Assembly: GCA_019634575.1 (NCBI GenBank)
Contig: JAHCAY010000001.1
Span: 62,001-126,000 of the forward strand
Direction of reading: 5' to 3'
Source of the DNA: Candidatus Didemnitutus sp.
GTDB taxonomy: Bacteria > Verrucomicrobiota > Verrucomicrobiia > Opitutales > Opitutaceae
DNA: 64,000 nt
Under the pieces are notes generated by a model. It saw nothing but the letters and a program-made list of their open reading frames with translations. It did not search any database and had not been told where the DNA came from. This document shows, piece after piece, positions 1-7,592 of this stretch. The translations under genes and the position numbers were made by a program. The first letter of the stretch is position 1. Each line of letters opens with the position of its first letter.

Positions 1-951
1 GGCTACGGCATGTGGCTCTGGCGCATGCTCGCCGTCTCGGGCGATGCCGGCTACGCGGACCTGTTCGAGCAGACCCTCTACAACGGCATCCTGCCCGGCA
101 TCAGCCTCGACGGCACCCGCTACTTCTACGTCAACGCGCTGAAGAAGCTCCGCGACTTCGACGTGCCGCTGCGTTGGTCGCGCACGCGCGAGGCGAACAT
201 TCCCGTGAGCTTCTGTTGTCCGCCGAACGTCGTGCGCACCATCGCCGAGATGCACAACTACGTCTACGCGCTCTCGCCCGCTACCGTGTGGGTCAATCTT
301 TACGCCGCCAGCACGCTCGATTCGCACTGGCTCGACGGCACACCGATCAAGCTCCGCCAGGAAACCGATTACCCGTGGGCCGGCGCGGTGAAAATCGTCG
401 TCGACGAGGCTCCCGCGCGCGAAGTCACGCTGAAGCTGCGCGTGCCCGGTTGGCTGAAAAGCGAGGCAGTTTCCCTCAAGGTCAACGGCCAGCCGGTCGC
501 CGCCGCGCTCCAGCCCGGCGCTTACGCCGACGTGAAGCGCACGTGGAAGCAGGGCGACGTCGTGCAGTTCGACATGGAGTTCAAGGCCACGCTCTGGGAG
601 GCCAACCCGCTCGTCGAGGAGACCGTCGACCAGGTCACGATCAAATACGGTCCGCTCGTCTACTGCCTCGAATCGAACGACCTCCCGCCGGGCGTGCAGC
701 TGAAGGACGTCGCGCTCTCGCTCCAGAAACCTGCGAACTTCACCGCGCGCCGCGAGCGCATCGGCAACGCCTCCGTCCTCACGCTCACCTGCGATGCCCT
801 CGCGCTCCAGCGGCCGGCGTGGACCGGCCGGCAGCTTTACCGCGAGGTTGACGGTCAAGCCCCGCGGGTCATTGCCGTGAAAGCCGTGCCCTACTACGCA
901 TGGGGCAACCGCGGCGAAGCCGACATGACCGTCTGGATTCCCACCCGCTAA
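1..951 (+). CDS. GH127 beta-L-arabinofuranosidase, C-terminal part
   Basis: The 5' end lies outside the window; the frame is open from base 1 and ends with TAA. The visible 316 residues match the C-terminal half of GH127 (formerly DUF1680) enzymes, which release beta-L-arabinofuranose. The hallmark FCCPPN segment is present near residue 70; in this family a cysteine of that pair is the zinc-bound nucleophile. Downstream follow the beta-sandwich blocks (VPGW, then a YGPLVYCLE segment). Other pieces such as the general acid Glu cannot be checked because the N-terminus is missing. It is followed after 28 bases by an MFS transporter on the same strand, suggesting a shared transcript for arabinoside degradation and uptake. 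Family assignment is firm, substrate less so. Confidence 0.9.
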   Translation, partial: GYGMWLWRMLAVSGDAGYADLFEQTLYNGILPGISLDGTRYFYVNALKKLRDFDVPLRWSRTREANIPVSFCCPPNVVRTIAEMHNYVYALSPATVWVNLYAASTLDSHWLDGTPIKLRQETDYPWAGAVKIVVDEAPAREVTLKLRVPGWLKSEAVSLKVNGQPVAAALQPGAYADVKRTWKQGDVVQFDMEFKATLWEANPLVEETVDQVTIKYGPLVYCLESNDLPPGVQLKDVALSLQKPANFTARRERIGNASVLTLTCDALALQRPAWTGRQLYREVDGQAPRVIAVKAVPYYAWGNRGEADMTVWIPTR

Positions 952-979
952 ACGTTTCTCGCAACCCCGCCTACACCCC

Positions 980-2266
980 ATGAGTCAAGTCACGTCCTCC
1001 GTGCCAGCCGCGCCCGCCGACGGCTCCCACATCACCGCGCAGCAATGGAAATGGTCGGCGCTCGCCGGCATGGCGTCGTATCTCGACGCCGGTTCGATCG
1101 TCGCGCTCGGCGCCGGCCTCGCGATCCTGCAAAAGGAATTCGGCATGAGCGACACCGCGGTCGGCGTGCTCGCGGCCATCGGCCCGAACGCCCTCGGTTG
1201 CGCGCTCGGCGCGCTCATCGGCGGCTGGCTCGGCGACAAGCTCGGTCGCAAGAAAATCTACCAATACGACCTCATGGTCTACGCGTTCGGCATCCTGCTG
1301 TGCGCGCTGTGCCAGAACAAGGAGATGCTCTTCCTCGGCACGTTCATCGTCGGCGTCGCGGTCGGCGCGGACGTCCCGACGTCCCTCGCGCTCGTCGGCG
1401 AGTTCGCGCCGGACAAGGCGCGCGGCAAGCTCCTCGGCTTCACCCAAGTCGCATGGTGTCTCGGCCCGGTGATCGTGCTCTGGCTCGCCCTGGCGCTCGC
1501 GCCGCTCGGCCTGCTCGGCATTCGCATCGTTTTTCTCCAGCTGTTCGTCGTGGCCGTCGTGACGTGGGCGCTGCGCCGCGGCCTCGCCGAGTCCGCGCGC
1601 TGGCAGGAAGCCGCGAAAGCCGGCAAGGGCGTCGGCCAGAATCTCTGGGCGCTGTTCAAGGGTTCGAATCTCAAGGCCATTGTCTGGACCGCCACGATTT
1701 ATCTCTTCTGGAACCTCGCCGCGGGCACCGCAGGCATCTTCAACCCCTACATCATTTCCACGCTCCATGCCGGCGGCCAGGCGATGAGCGTCGGTCTTTC
1801 GAGCGCGAACTTCGTCATCACGATGATCGTGACCGTGACGATTTTCATGCGCTACTCGGACAAGTCCTACGAGACGCGCAAGCTGCTCTGGGGCGTCGGC
1901 GCGGTGATGCAGACCATCTCCTACGGCCTGTTCCTCTTCTTTCCGTTCACGATCACGACCGTCATCTGCAACATCGTGCTCTTCTCCGCCAGCGCCGCGC
2001 TCTCGGGCGAGGCGTTCTACAAGGTTTTCAGCCAGGAGCTGTTTCCCACCGCGCTGCGCGGCACCGCCCAGGGTTTCACCTTCGGCGTGGCGCGCACGAT
2101 CCTCGGCATCTGGAGCTTCTTCGTGCCGATCCTAGCGCACGCCGGCATCAAGCAGATCGCCGGCCTCCTCACGCTGTTCCTCGCGATCAGCGGCGTGGTC
2201 GGCTACTTCTTCATGCCCGATACCTCCGGCAAATCGCTCGAGCAAATCGAGGCCGAGCGAGCCTGA
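980..2266 (+). CDS. MFS sugar/sugar-acid transporter
   Basis: This 428-residue protein of the major facilitator superfamily has about 12 hydrophobic segments. The signature GGWLGDKLGRKK lies in the loop between TM2 and TM3, and there is a second charged loop near the middle (RRGLAESARW). It resembles the metabolite:H+ and sugar-porter branches. The ATG at 980 follows closely after the GH127 stop. Placed between a beta-L-arabinofuranosidase and an alpha-L-rhamnosidase, it probably imports a monosaccharide or sugar acid released from pectin side chains. The actual substrate cannot be read from sequence. A TTGACGGTCAA core identical to the centre of the araB operator lies about 120 bases upstream inside the GH127 frame. 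Confidence 0.85.
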   Translation: MSQVTSSVPAAPADGSHITAQQWKWSALAGMASYLDAGSIVALGAGLAILQKEFGMSDTAVGVLAAIGPNALGCALGALIGGWLGDKLGRKKIYQYDLMVYAFGILLCALCQNKEMLFLGTFIVGVAVGADVPTSLALVGEFAPDKARGKLLGFTQVAWCLGPVIVLWLALALAPLGLLGIRIVFLQLFVVAVVTWALRRGLAESARWQEAAKAGKGVGQNLWALFKGSNLKAIVWTATIYLFWNLAAGTAGIFNPYIISTLHAGGQAMSVGLSSANFVITMIVTVTIFMRYSDKSYETRKLLWGVGAVMQTISYGLFLFFPFTITTVICNIVLFSASAALSGEAFYKVFSQELFPTALRGTAQGFTFGVARTILGIWSFFVPILAHAGIKQIAGLLTLFLAISGVVGYFFMPDTSGKSLEQIEAERA

Positions 2267-2289
2267 CCACGAGCGCGCATGCCCAGCCG

Positions 2290-2363
2290 GTCATTGCGGG
2301 GAGCGAAGCGCCGAAGCCATCCATCCGGATCGCCCCGGCGCACTTCGCGCATCGCGCGATGAC
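2290..2363. repeat. GTCATTGC-type imperfect inverted repeat
   Basis: The gap between the MFS and GH78 genes starts with GTCATTGCGGGGAGCGAAGC and ends with a sequence close to its reverse complement (CACTTCGCGC then CGCGATGAC). It resembles the dispersed GTCATTGCGAGGAGCGAAG-type repeats common in several bacterial phyla (from memory, not searched). The GTG start of the GH78 gene lies 15 bases beyond it. Confidence 0.5.
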
Positions 2364-2377
2364 ACTTCCAATCAACC

Positions 2378-5089
2378 GTGTCTGACACCTGCGTTTCCTC
2401 CCTTCGCTGTGAATACCTCGTCGATCCGCTCGGCCTCGACGAGCGCCGCCCGCGACTGAGCTGGCTGCTTGAGAGCGGCCGGCGCGGCGCGCGCCAAGTG
2501 GCATTCCGAGTGCGGGTCGCCTCGACGCCGGAAAAACTCGCCGCCGGCGAGACGGACCGTTGGGACAGCGGTCGCGTCGAGAGCGCGCAGACCGTCCACA
2601 TCGCCTACGCCGGCGCGACGCTGCGTTCGCGCGACGCGTGTCACTGGCAAGTCGAAGCGTGGGACGAGACCGGTGCGAGCGTCCGCTCCGCTCCCGCACG
2701 ATGGACCATGGGGCTGCTCGCCCCGGACGACTGGTGTGCGAAGTGGATCGCCGCCGATCCCGAGATCGTGCGACGCGATCCCGACGCCGTGGTCGCGACG
2801 CTCACCGAGCCGGGCACGCCGGCAGTTTTTCGCCGAGAGTTCCAACTCCCCGGCGCGATCGCGCGCGCCACGCTCTTCGCCACGGCGCGCGGCCTGCTCG
2901 ATCTGCGGGCCAACGGCCGCCGCGTGACCGACGACCTCTTCGCCCCGGAGTGGACCGACTACGACAAGCGCATCCACTACCGCACCTACGACATCACGGC
3001 GCTCCTCGCCGCCGGCGCCAACGAGCTCTCCGTCACGCTCGGCGACGGCTGGTGGTCGGGTTTCGTCGGTTGGCAGGAAACGAAGGGCCGCTACGGTTCG
3101 CTCGAAAACAGCCTCGCGCTCCAACTCGAGGTCGACCTCGCCGACGGCGCGCGTTTCACGCTCGGCACCGATGGACAATGGCGCTGCGCCACCGGGCCGA
3201 TTTTATCGTCGGACCTGCAAATGGGCGAAATCTACGACGCCCGCCGCGCGCCGCGCGATTGGCTGCCGGTCCGCGAGGTCGCCGCACCGACCGCTCCGCT
3301 CGTCGCGCAACGCAGCGAGCCCGTGCGCATCACCGAGACGCGCGTGCCGGTCTCGCATCGGGAGATCAGTCCCGGCGTGCACCTTTACGATCTGGGGCAG
3401 AACATGACCGGCTGGATCCGGCTCGCGGTCGAGCTGCCCACCGGCACGCGCGTCCAGTTGCGCCATGGCGAGCGCCTCAATCCTGACGGCACGCTCTACA
3501 CCGCGAATCTCCGCCGCGCGAAGGCGACCGACGTCTACGTGTGTCGCGGCGGCGGCCTCGAGGTTTTCGAGCCGCATTTCACTTTCCACGGCTTCCAGTT
3601 CGTCGAGCTCACCGCGCTCGGCTCCGACAACTGTCACCTATTTGGTGACAAGTTCACGCCCACGCTCGGGACGATCACCGGCTGCGTGATTCACTCGGCG
3701 ACGCCACCGGCGGGACACTTCGAGTGCTCCCACGCCGGCGTGAATCGCCTCTGGCTCAACGGCGTGTGGTCGCAGCGCGACAACTTCCTGTCCGTGCCGA
3801 CCGACTGCCCGCAGCGCGACGAACGCCTCGGCTGGATGGGCGACGCGCAGGTGTTTTTCCGCACCGCCACGTGCAACATGGACGTCGCGGCGTTCTTCAC
3901 CAAGTGGCTGATCGATGTCGAGGACGCGCAGACGCCGGACGGCGTCTTCCCCGACATCGCGCCCCGCCTGCGCGAGGACATCAACTGGGTCGGCCTCGGC
4001 AACCTCGGCGGCGCCGCCGGTTGGGCCGACGCTGGCATAATCATCCCTTACACCTTCTGGCGCGTCTACGGCGACCTGCGCCTCGTCGAGCGCCACTGGA
4101 ACGCGATGGTGCGCTGGCTCGACTGGATCGAGCGGCACAACCCGAGCGGTCTTCGCGTCAACCAACTCGGCAACAACTACGGCGACTGGCTCTGCATCCC
4201 GAGCGACACCTCGTTCGGCACGCATTCGCCGATGAAGAATCTCCTCGCGACCGCCTACTGGGCCGACGACGCCGCGAAAATGGCGCGCCTCGCCCGCGCG
4301 CTCGGCCGCGACACCGATGCGGCGCGCTTCCAGGCGATGTTCGAAAAAGTGCGCGCCGCGTTCCAAGCCGAGTGGGTGCGCCCGGATGGACGCATCGCCG
4401 TCGAGACACAAACCGCCTACCTGCTCGCGCTCGCGTTCGACCTTTTGCCAGACCAACTCCGCGCCGCGGCGGCGGAGCATCTCGTCGCGAACATCCGCGC
4501 GCTCGATTGGCACTTGAGCACGGGCTTCGTCGGCATCGGACACTTGAATCCGCAGCTCACGCTCGCGGGCCGCGCCGACGTCGCCTACCGGCTGCTCCTG
4601 CAGGAAAGTTACCCGTCGTGGCTTTTCCCGGTGCTCCAAGGCGCGACCACCATCTGGGAACGCTGGGACAGCTGGACGATCGCCAGCGGCTTCCACCGGG
4701 ACGGCATGAACTCCTTCAACCACTATTCGCTCGGCTCGGTCGGCGAGTGGCTGTTCCGTCACGTGCTCGGCATCGAACTCGACGCGGACACGCCAGGTTA
4801 CCAACGCTTCATGCTTCGGCCGTTCGTGGGGCAGGGGCTCGCTCACGCGAGCGGCAGTTATCGTTCGATCAACGGCGAGATTTGCAGCGCATGGCGTCGC
4901 TACGGCGCGCATTTCGAGTGGACGGTCACGGTCCCCGCCAACACCTCGGCGCGCGTGCATATCCCGTGCACAGCCGATGGGATGGTCGGCACCGATGGAC
5001 TCACGATCGTCGACCGTGCGGACGGCTTCGCGGTGTGCGATGCGCCAGCGGGCACCTACACCTTCACCAGCACGCTCGCTCACGCATGA
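2378..5089 (+). CDS. GH78 alpha-L-rhamnosidase
   Basis: This 903-residue enzyme removes terminal alpha-L-rhamnose. The N-terminal beta-sandwich domains (about 1-330) are followed by an (alpha/alpha)6 barrel (about 430-800) and a C-terminal beta domain. DCPQRDERLGWMGD at about 476-489 is the GH78 signature carrying the general acid Glu. TIWERWDSW at about 758-766 carries the Glu assigned as general base. No signal peptide is visible, so it probably acts inside the cell on imported oligosaccharides. The start is a GTG with no good ribosome site, but the only in-frame choice that keeps the LRCEYL start typical of the family. Residues about 416-425 (SDNCHLFGDK) look like an insertion and are encoded by a perfect short palindrome. 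The stop overlaps the next start as ATGA. Confidence 0.95.
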   Translation: MSDTCVSSLRCEYLVDPLGLDERRPRLSWLLESGRRGARQVAFRVRVASTPEKLAAGETDRWDSGRVESAQTVHIAYAGATLRSRDACHWQVEAWDETGASVRSAPARWTMGLLAPDDWCAKWIAADPEIVRRDPDAVVATLTEPGTPAVFRREFQLPGAIARATLFATARGLLDLRANGRRVTDDLFAPEWTDYDKRIHYRTYDITALLAAGANELSVTLGDGWWSGFVGWQETKGRYGSLENSLALQLEVDLADGARFTLGTDGQWRCATGPILSSDLQMGEIYDARRAPRDWLPVREVAAPTAPLVAQRSEPVRITETRVPVSHREISPGVHLYDLGQNMTGWIRLAVELPTGTRVQLRHGERLNPDGTLYTANLRRAKATDVYVCRGGGLEVFEPHFTFHGFQFVELTALGSDNCHLFGDKFTPTLGTITGCVIHSATPPAGHFECSHAGVNRLWLNGVWSQRDNFLSVPTDCPQRDERLGWMGDAQVFFRTATCNMDVAAFFTKWLIDVEDAQTPDGVFPDIAPRLREDINWVGLGNLGGAAGWADAGIIIPYTFWRVYGDLRLVERHWNAMVRWLDWIERHNPSGLRVNQLGNNYGDWLCIPSDTSFGTHSPMKNLLATAYWADDAAKMARLARALGRDTDAARFQAMFEKVRAAFQAEWVRPDGRIAVETQTAYLLALAFDLLPDQLRAAAAEHLVANIRALDWHLSTGFVGIGHLNPQLTLAGRADVAYRLLLQESYPSWLFPVLQGATTIWERWDSWTIASGFHRDGMNSFNHYSLGSVGEWLFRHVLGIELDADTPGYQRFMLRPFVGQGLAHASGSYRSINGEICSAWRRYGAHFEWTVTVPANTSARVHIPCTADGMVGTDGLTIVDRADGFAVCDAPAGTYTFTSTLAHA
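3632..3650. repeat. Short palindrome inserted in the GH78 frame
   Basis: Perfect 7-base arms TGTCACC and GGTGACA flank the loop TATTT. The element is in frame and codes for part of a segment that I do not expect at this place in GH78 proteins. It resembles the palindrome at the end of araG (22029-22051): both read TGTCAC, a TATT-containing centre, then GTGACA. Confidence 0.6.
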
Positions 5090-6198
5090 AGATCACCCGT
5101 CTCCAACCGCTGATTCTGCACGCGCCGGTCACGCGCGGCGGCATCGCCGACAGCACGCATTCGATTTCGCACTGGGGCGCGCCGGGCGTGGCGATCCACA
5201 CCGACACCGGGCTCGTCGGCTACGGCTTCTCCGGCACGCATGCGCACCTGCCGACCGACAAGCTCATCGTCGAGTGCGCGGTCGATTCATTCGGACCTCT
5301 GCTCATCGGCGAAGACCCGCGCGAAGTCCGCGCACTTTGGGAAAAACTGCACAAGCACTCGCCGATTTACTGGGTCGGACGCGCCGGCATCACGCACCTC
5401 GCGCACGGCGCCATCGACATTGCGCTTTGGGATTTGAAGGCCAAGGCCGCCGGCCTGCCGCTCTGGAAGCTCCTCGGCGGCTCCGCATCCAAGCGAGTCG
5501 AGGCCTACAACACCGACGGCGGCTGGCTCAACTGGCCGCTCGAAACGCTCGTGTCCGATTGCCAGCGCCTCGTCGAGACCGGCGGCTACCGCGCCGTGAA
5601 GATCAAGGTCGGCAGTCCGAATCCCGCGACCGATCTTCGCCGTCTCGAAGCCGTGCGCGCCGCCCTCGGGCCGGAGATCCGCATCATGACCGACGCCAAC
5701 GGCAAACTCGCGTTGCCCGACGCGATTCGTCTCGGCCGCCGGCTCGCGGAGTTCGACGTCGTGTGGTTCGAGGAGCCGACGACCTTTGACGATGTGCTCG
5801 CGCACCGCCGCCTCGCCGAGGCGATCGAGACGCCCATCGCACTGGGCGAACAGCTCTACCTCGCGCACCAGTTCCGCGATTTCATCCACGCCGGCGCCGT
5901 GCACTACGTGCAGCCCGATGTCGTCCGGCTCGCCGGCGTGACTGAGTGGTGGCAAGTCGCCGACCTCGCGCACAGTTACAGCCTGCCGGTCGTGCCGCAC
6001 GTCGGCGACATGTGTCAGGTCCACCAGCATCTGTGCTTCGCGCATCCCGGTTGTGGGTTGCTCGAGTATATTCCCTGGTTGCGCGACTGGATGAAGCATC
6101 CGGCGCAGATTCGCGACGGCCATTTCATCGCGCCCGAAGCGCCGGGCGCCGGCATGGAGCCGACAGCCGAGGCACTACAGCAAATCAACCGTCTTTGA
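5086..6198 (+). CDS. Enolase-superfamily sugar-acid dehydratase (mandelate racemase subgroup)
   Basis: This 370-residue protein is of the mandelate racemase/muconate lactonizing enzyme type. The N-terminal capping domain is about 1-125 and the barrel follows. Visible catalytic pieces are the K-x-K pair (VKIKVG, K172 and K174), metal ligands D203 (MTDANG), E229 (FEEP) and E255 (GEQ), and H305 (VPHVGD). This K/H arrangement typifies acid-sugar dehydratases that convert an aldonate to a 2-keto-3-deoxy acid. Which acid is used (rhamnonate, fuconate or another) cannot be fixed. Its ATG overlaps the GH78 stop by four bases, so the two are translationally coupled, which favours a rhamnose-derived or co-released acid. 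The RuBisCO-like gene follows beyond a repeat. Confidence 0.85.
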   Translation: MKITRLQPLILHAPVTRGGIADSTHSISHWGAPGVAIHTDTGLVGYGFSGTHAHLPTDKLIVECAVDSFGPLLIGEDPREVRALWEKLHKHSPIYWVGRAGITHLAHGAIDIALWDLKAKAAGLPLWKLLGGSASKRVEAYNTDGGWLNWPLETLVSDCQRLVETGGYRAVKIKVGSPNPATDLRRLEAVRAALGPEIRIMTDANGKLALPDAIRLGRRLAEFDVVWFEEPTTFDDVLAHRRLAEAIETPIALGEQLYLAHQFRDFIHAGAVHYVQPDVVRLAGVTEWWQVADLAHSYSLPVVPHVGDMCQVHQHLCFAHPGCGLLEYIPWLRDWMKHPAQIRDGHFIAPEAPGAGMEPTAEALQQINRL

Positions 6199-6215
6199 GA
6201 CTCGATCAGGAGAGA

Positions 6216-6335
6216 AACCACGAATGAACACGAATGCACACGAATCCCGACACGGAGCTGAAAGTCGGCTGAGCGTGGCGAGCTTTCGTGACGCCGCCGG
6301 TTTTCATTCGTGTCTATTCGTGTCCATTCGTGGTT
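6216..6335. repeat. Inverted repeat of iterated CACGAATG words
   Basis: Two 30-base arms (6216-6245 and 6306-6335) match in 27 of 30 positions as an inverted repeat around a 60-base centre. Each arm is itself built from a word like CACGAATGA repeated three times, starting with AACCACGAATG. It fills the gap between the dehydratase and the RuBisCO-like gene. It could fold into a long hairpin in the mRNA. Similar ATTCGTG-type repeats are familiar from Verrucomicrobia and Planctomycetes (recollection, not searched). Confidence 0.8.
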
Positions 6336-6347
6336 AGCCCCAAATCC

Positions 6348-7592
6348 ATGGAGCGCGTCACCGCCATCTATCTCATCGAGACACCGCTGCCCGTGGAGAA
6401 GGCCGCGACGACGCTCGCCGGCGAGCAATCGTCCGGCACCTTCGTCGCCGTGCCGGGCGAGACGGAGGAGCTGAAGCGGCGTTTCGCCGCGCGCGTGGAG
6501 GCGATCCAGCTGCTCGAATCCGTTGCCGCGCCCGCGCTCCCGACGGGCCGCGCTCCCGCCGCGAGTTACCAGCGCGCCGAGGTGAAGGTATCATGGTCAG
6601 TCGAGAATTTCGGGACGAACCTCCCCGCGCTCGTCTCGACGCTCCAGGGCAATCTCTACGAACTCGCCCAGTTCTCCGGCCTCAAGTTGATGGACTTCGA
6701 CGTGCCGCCGTCGTTCGCCGCGAAGTTCCGTGGTCCCGCCTTCGGCATCGCCGGCACGCGCCGTCTCACCGGCGTCGAGGGCCGCCCGCTGATCGGCACG
6801 ATCATCAAGCCCAGCATCGGCCTCTCGCCCGCGCAAACGGCCGACATGGTGCGCGTGCTCGTCGAGGCGGGGATCGATTTCGTTAAGGACGACGAGCTGA
6901 TGGCCGACCCGCCGCACTCGCCGTTCGACGCGCGGGTCGATGCCGTCATGCGTGTGATCAACGATCACGCTCAGCGCACCGGCAGGAAGGTGATGTTTGC
7001 CTTCAACATTTCGGACGAACTCGACGCCATGCAGCGCCACTACGACAAGATCGTGGCGAGTGGCGGCACCTGCGCGATGATCAGCGTCAACAGCGTCGGC
7101 CTCGCGGCGACGAAGACGCTCTGCGATCGCGGCCAGCTCGCGATCCACGGTCACCGCAACGGTTGGGGCATGCTCAACCGCTACCCGCTGCTCGGCATCG
7201 ATTTTCCGGCTTACCAAAAGCTCCAGCGGCTCGCCGGCGTCGACCAACTCCACGTCAACGGCATCGCGAACAAGTTCTGGGAAGACGACGATTCGGTCGT
7301 GCGCTCCATCGCTTCATGCCGCGCGATCGAGCCGCTCGGCAAGCCCGTGTTGCCCGTCGTCTCCTCCGGCCAATGGGGCGGCCAGGCGCCGGAGACGTGG
7401 CGACGCACACAAACCGTCGATCTCCTCTACATGGCCGGTGGCGGCATCCAGGCGCACCCGGACGGTGCCGCGGCAGGAGTGCGTTCGCTGCAACTCTGGT
7501 GGGAAGCCGCCGTCGAAGGGCTGACCGTCGAGCAAGCCGTCGCGAAGCACCCGCTGCTCGCGAAATCGCAGGCGAAATTCGGCGGCAAATGA
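6348..7592 (+). CDS. RuBisCO-like protein (form IV type), probable sugar-acid phosphate decarboxylase/hydrolase
   Basis: This 414-residue protein has the RuBisCO large-subunit fold. Counterparts of active-site residues can be seen: K154 (TIIKP), the carbamylated-Lys motif VKDDE (K180, D182, E183), H269-R270 (HGHRNGW), H302 (LHVNG), K309, S339 and the glycine-rich phosphate site MAGGG (363-366). Two key positions differ from true RuBisCO: the second Lys of the KPK motif is S156, and HAHRAMHA is replaced by HGHRNGWG. It is therefore not a carbon-fixing enzyme. The next gene is a DUF1537 kinase overlapping by ATGA. This is the pairing seen in D-apionate catabolism, where RuBisCO-like OiaX or OiaT act on 3-oxo-isoapionate 4-phosphate made by OiaK. 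Function by that analogy is inference. Confidence 0.85.
   Translation: MERVTAIYLIETPLPVEKAATTLAGEQSSGTFVAVPGETEELKRRFAARVEAIQLLESVAAPALPTGRAPAASYQRAEVKVSWSVENFGTNLPALVSTLQGNLYELAQFSGLKLMDFDVPPSFAAKFRGPAFGIAGTRRLTGVEGRPLIGTIIKPSIGLSPAQTADMVRVLVEAGIDFVKDDELMADPPHSPFDARVDAVMRVINDHAQRTGRKVMFAFNISDELDAMQRHYDKIVASGGTCAMISVNSVGLAATKTLCDRGQLAIHGHRNGWGMLNRYPLLGIDFPAYQKLQRLAGVDQLHVNGIANKFWEDDDSVVRSIASCRAIEPLGKPVLPVVSSGQWGGQAPETWRRTQTVDLLYMAGGGIQAHPDGAAAGVRSLQLWWEAAVEGLTVEQAVAKHPLLAKSQAKFGGK

Noticed and set aside
6348..7592. True RuBisCO large subunit and carbon fixation
   Set aside because: The second KPK Lys and the RAMHA segment are replaced, no small subunit or phosphoribulokinase is present, and the gene sits with a sugar-acid kinase.
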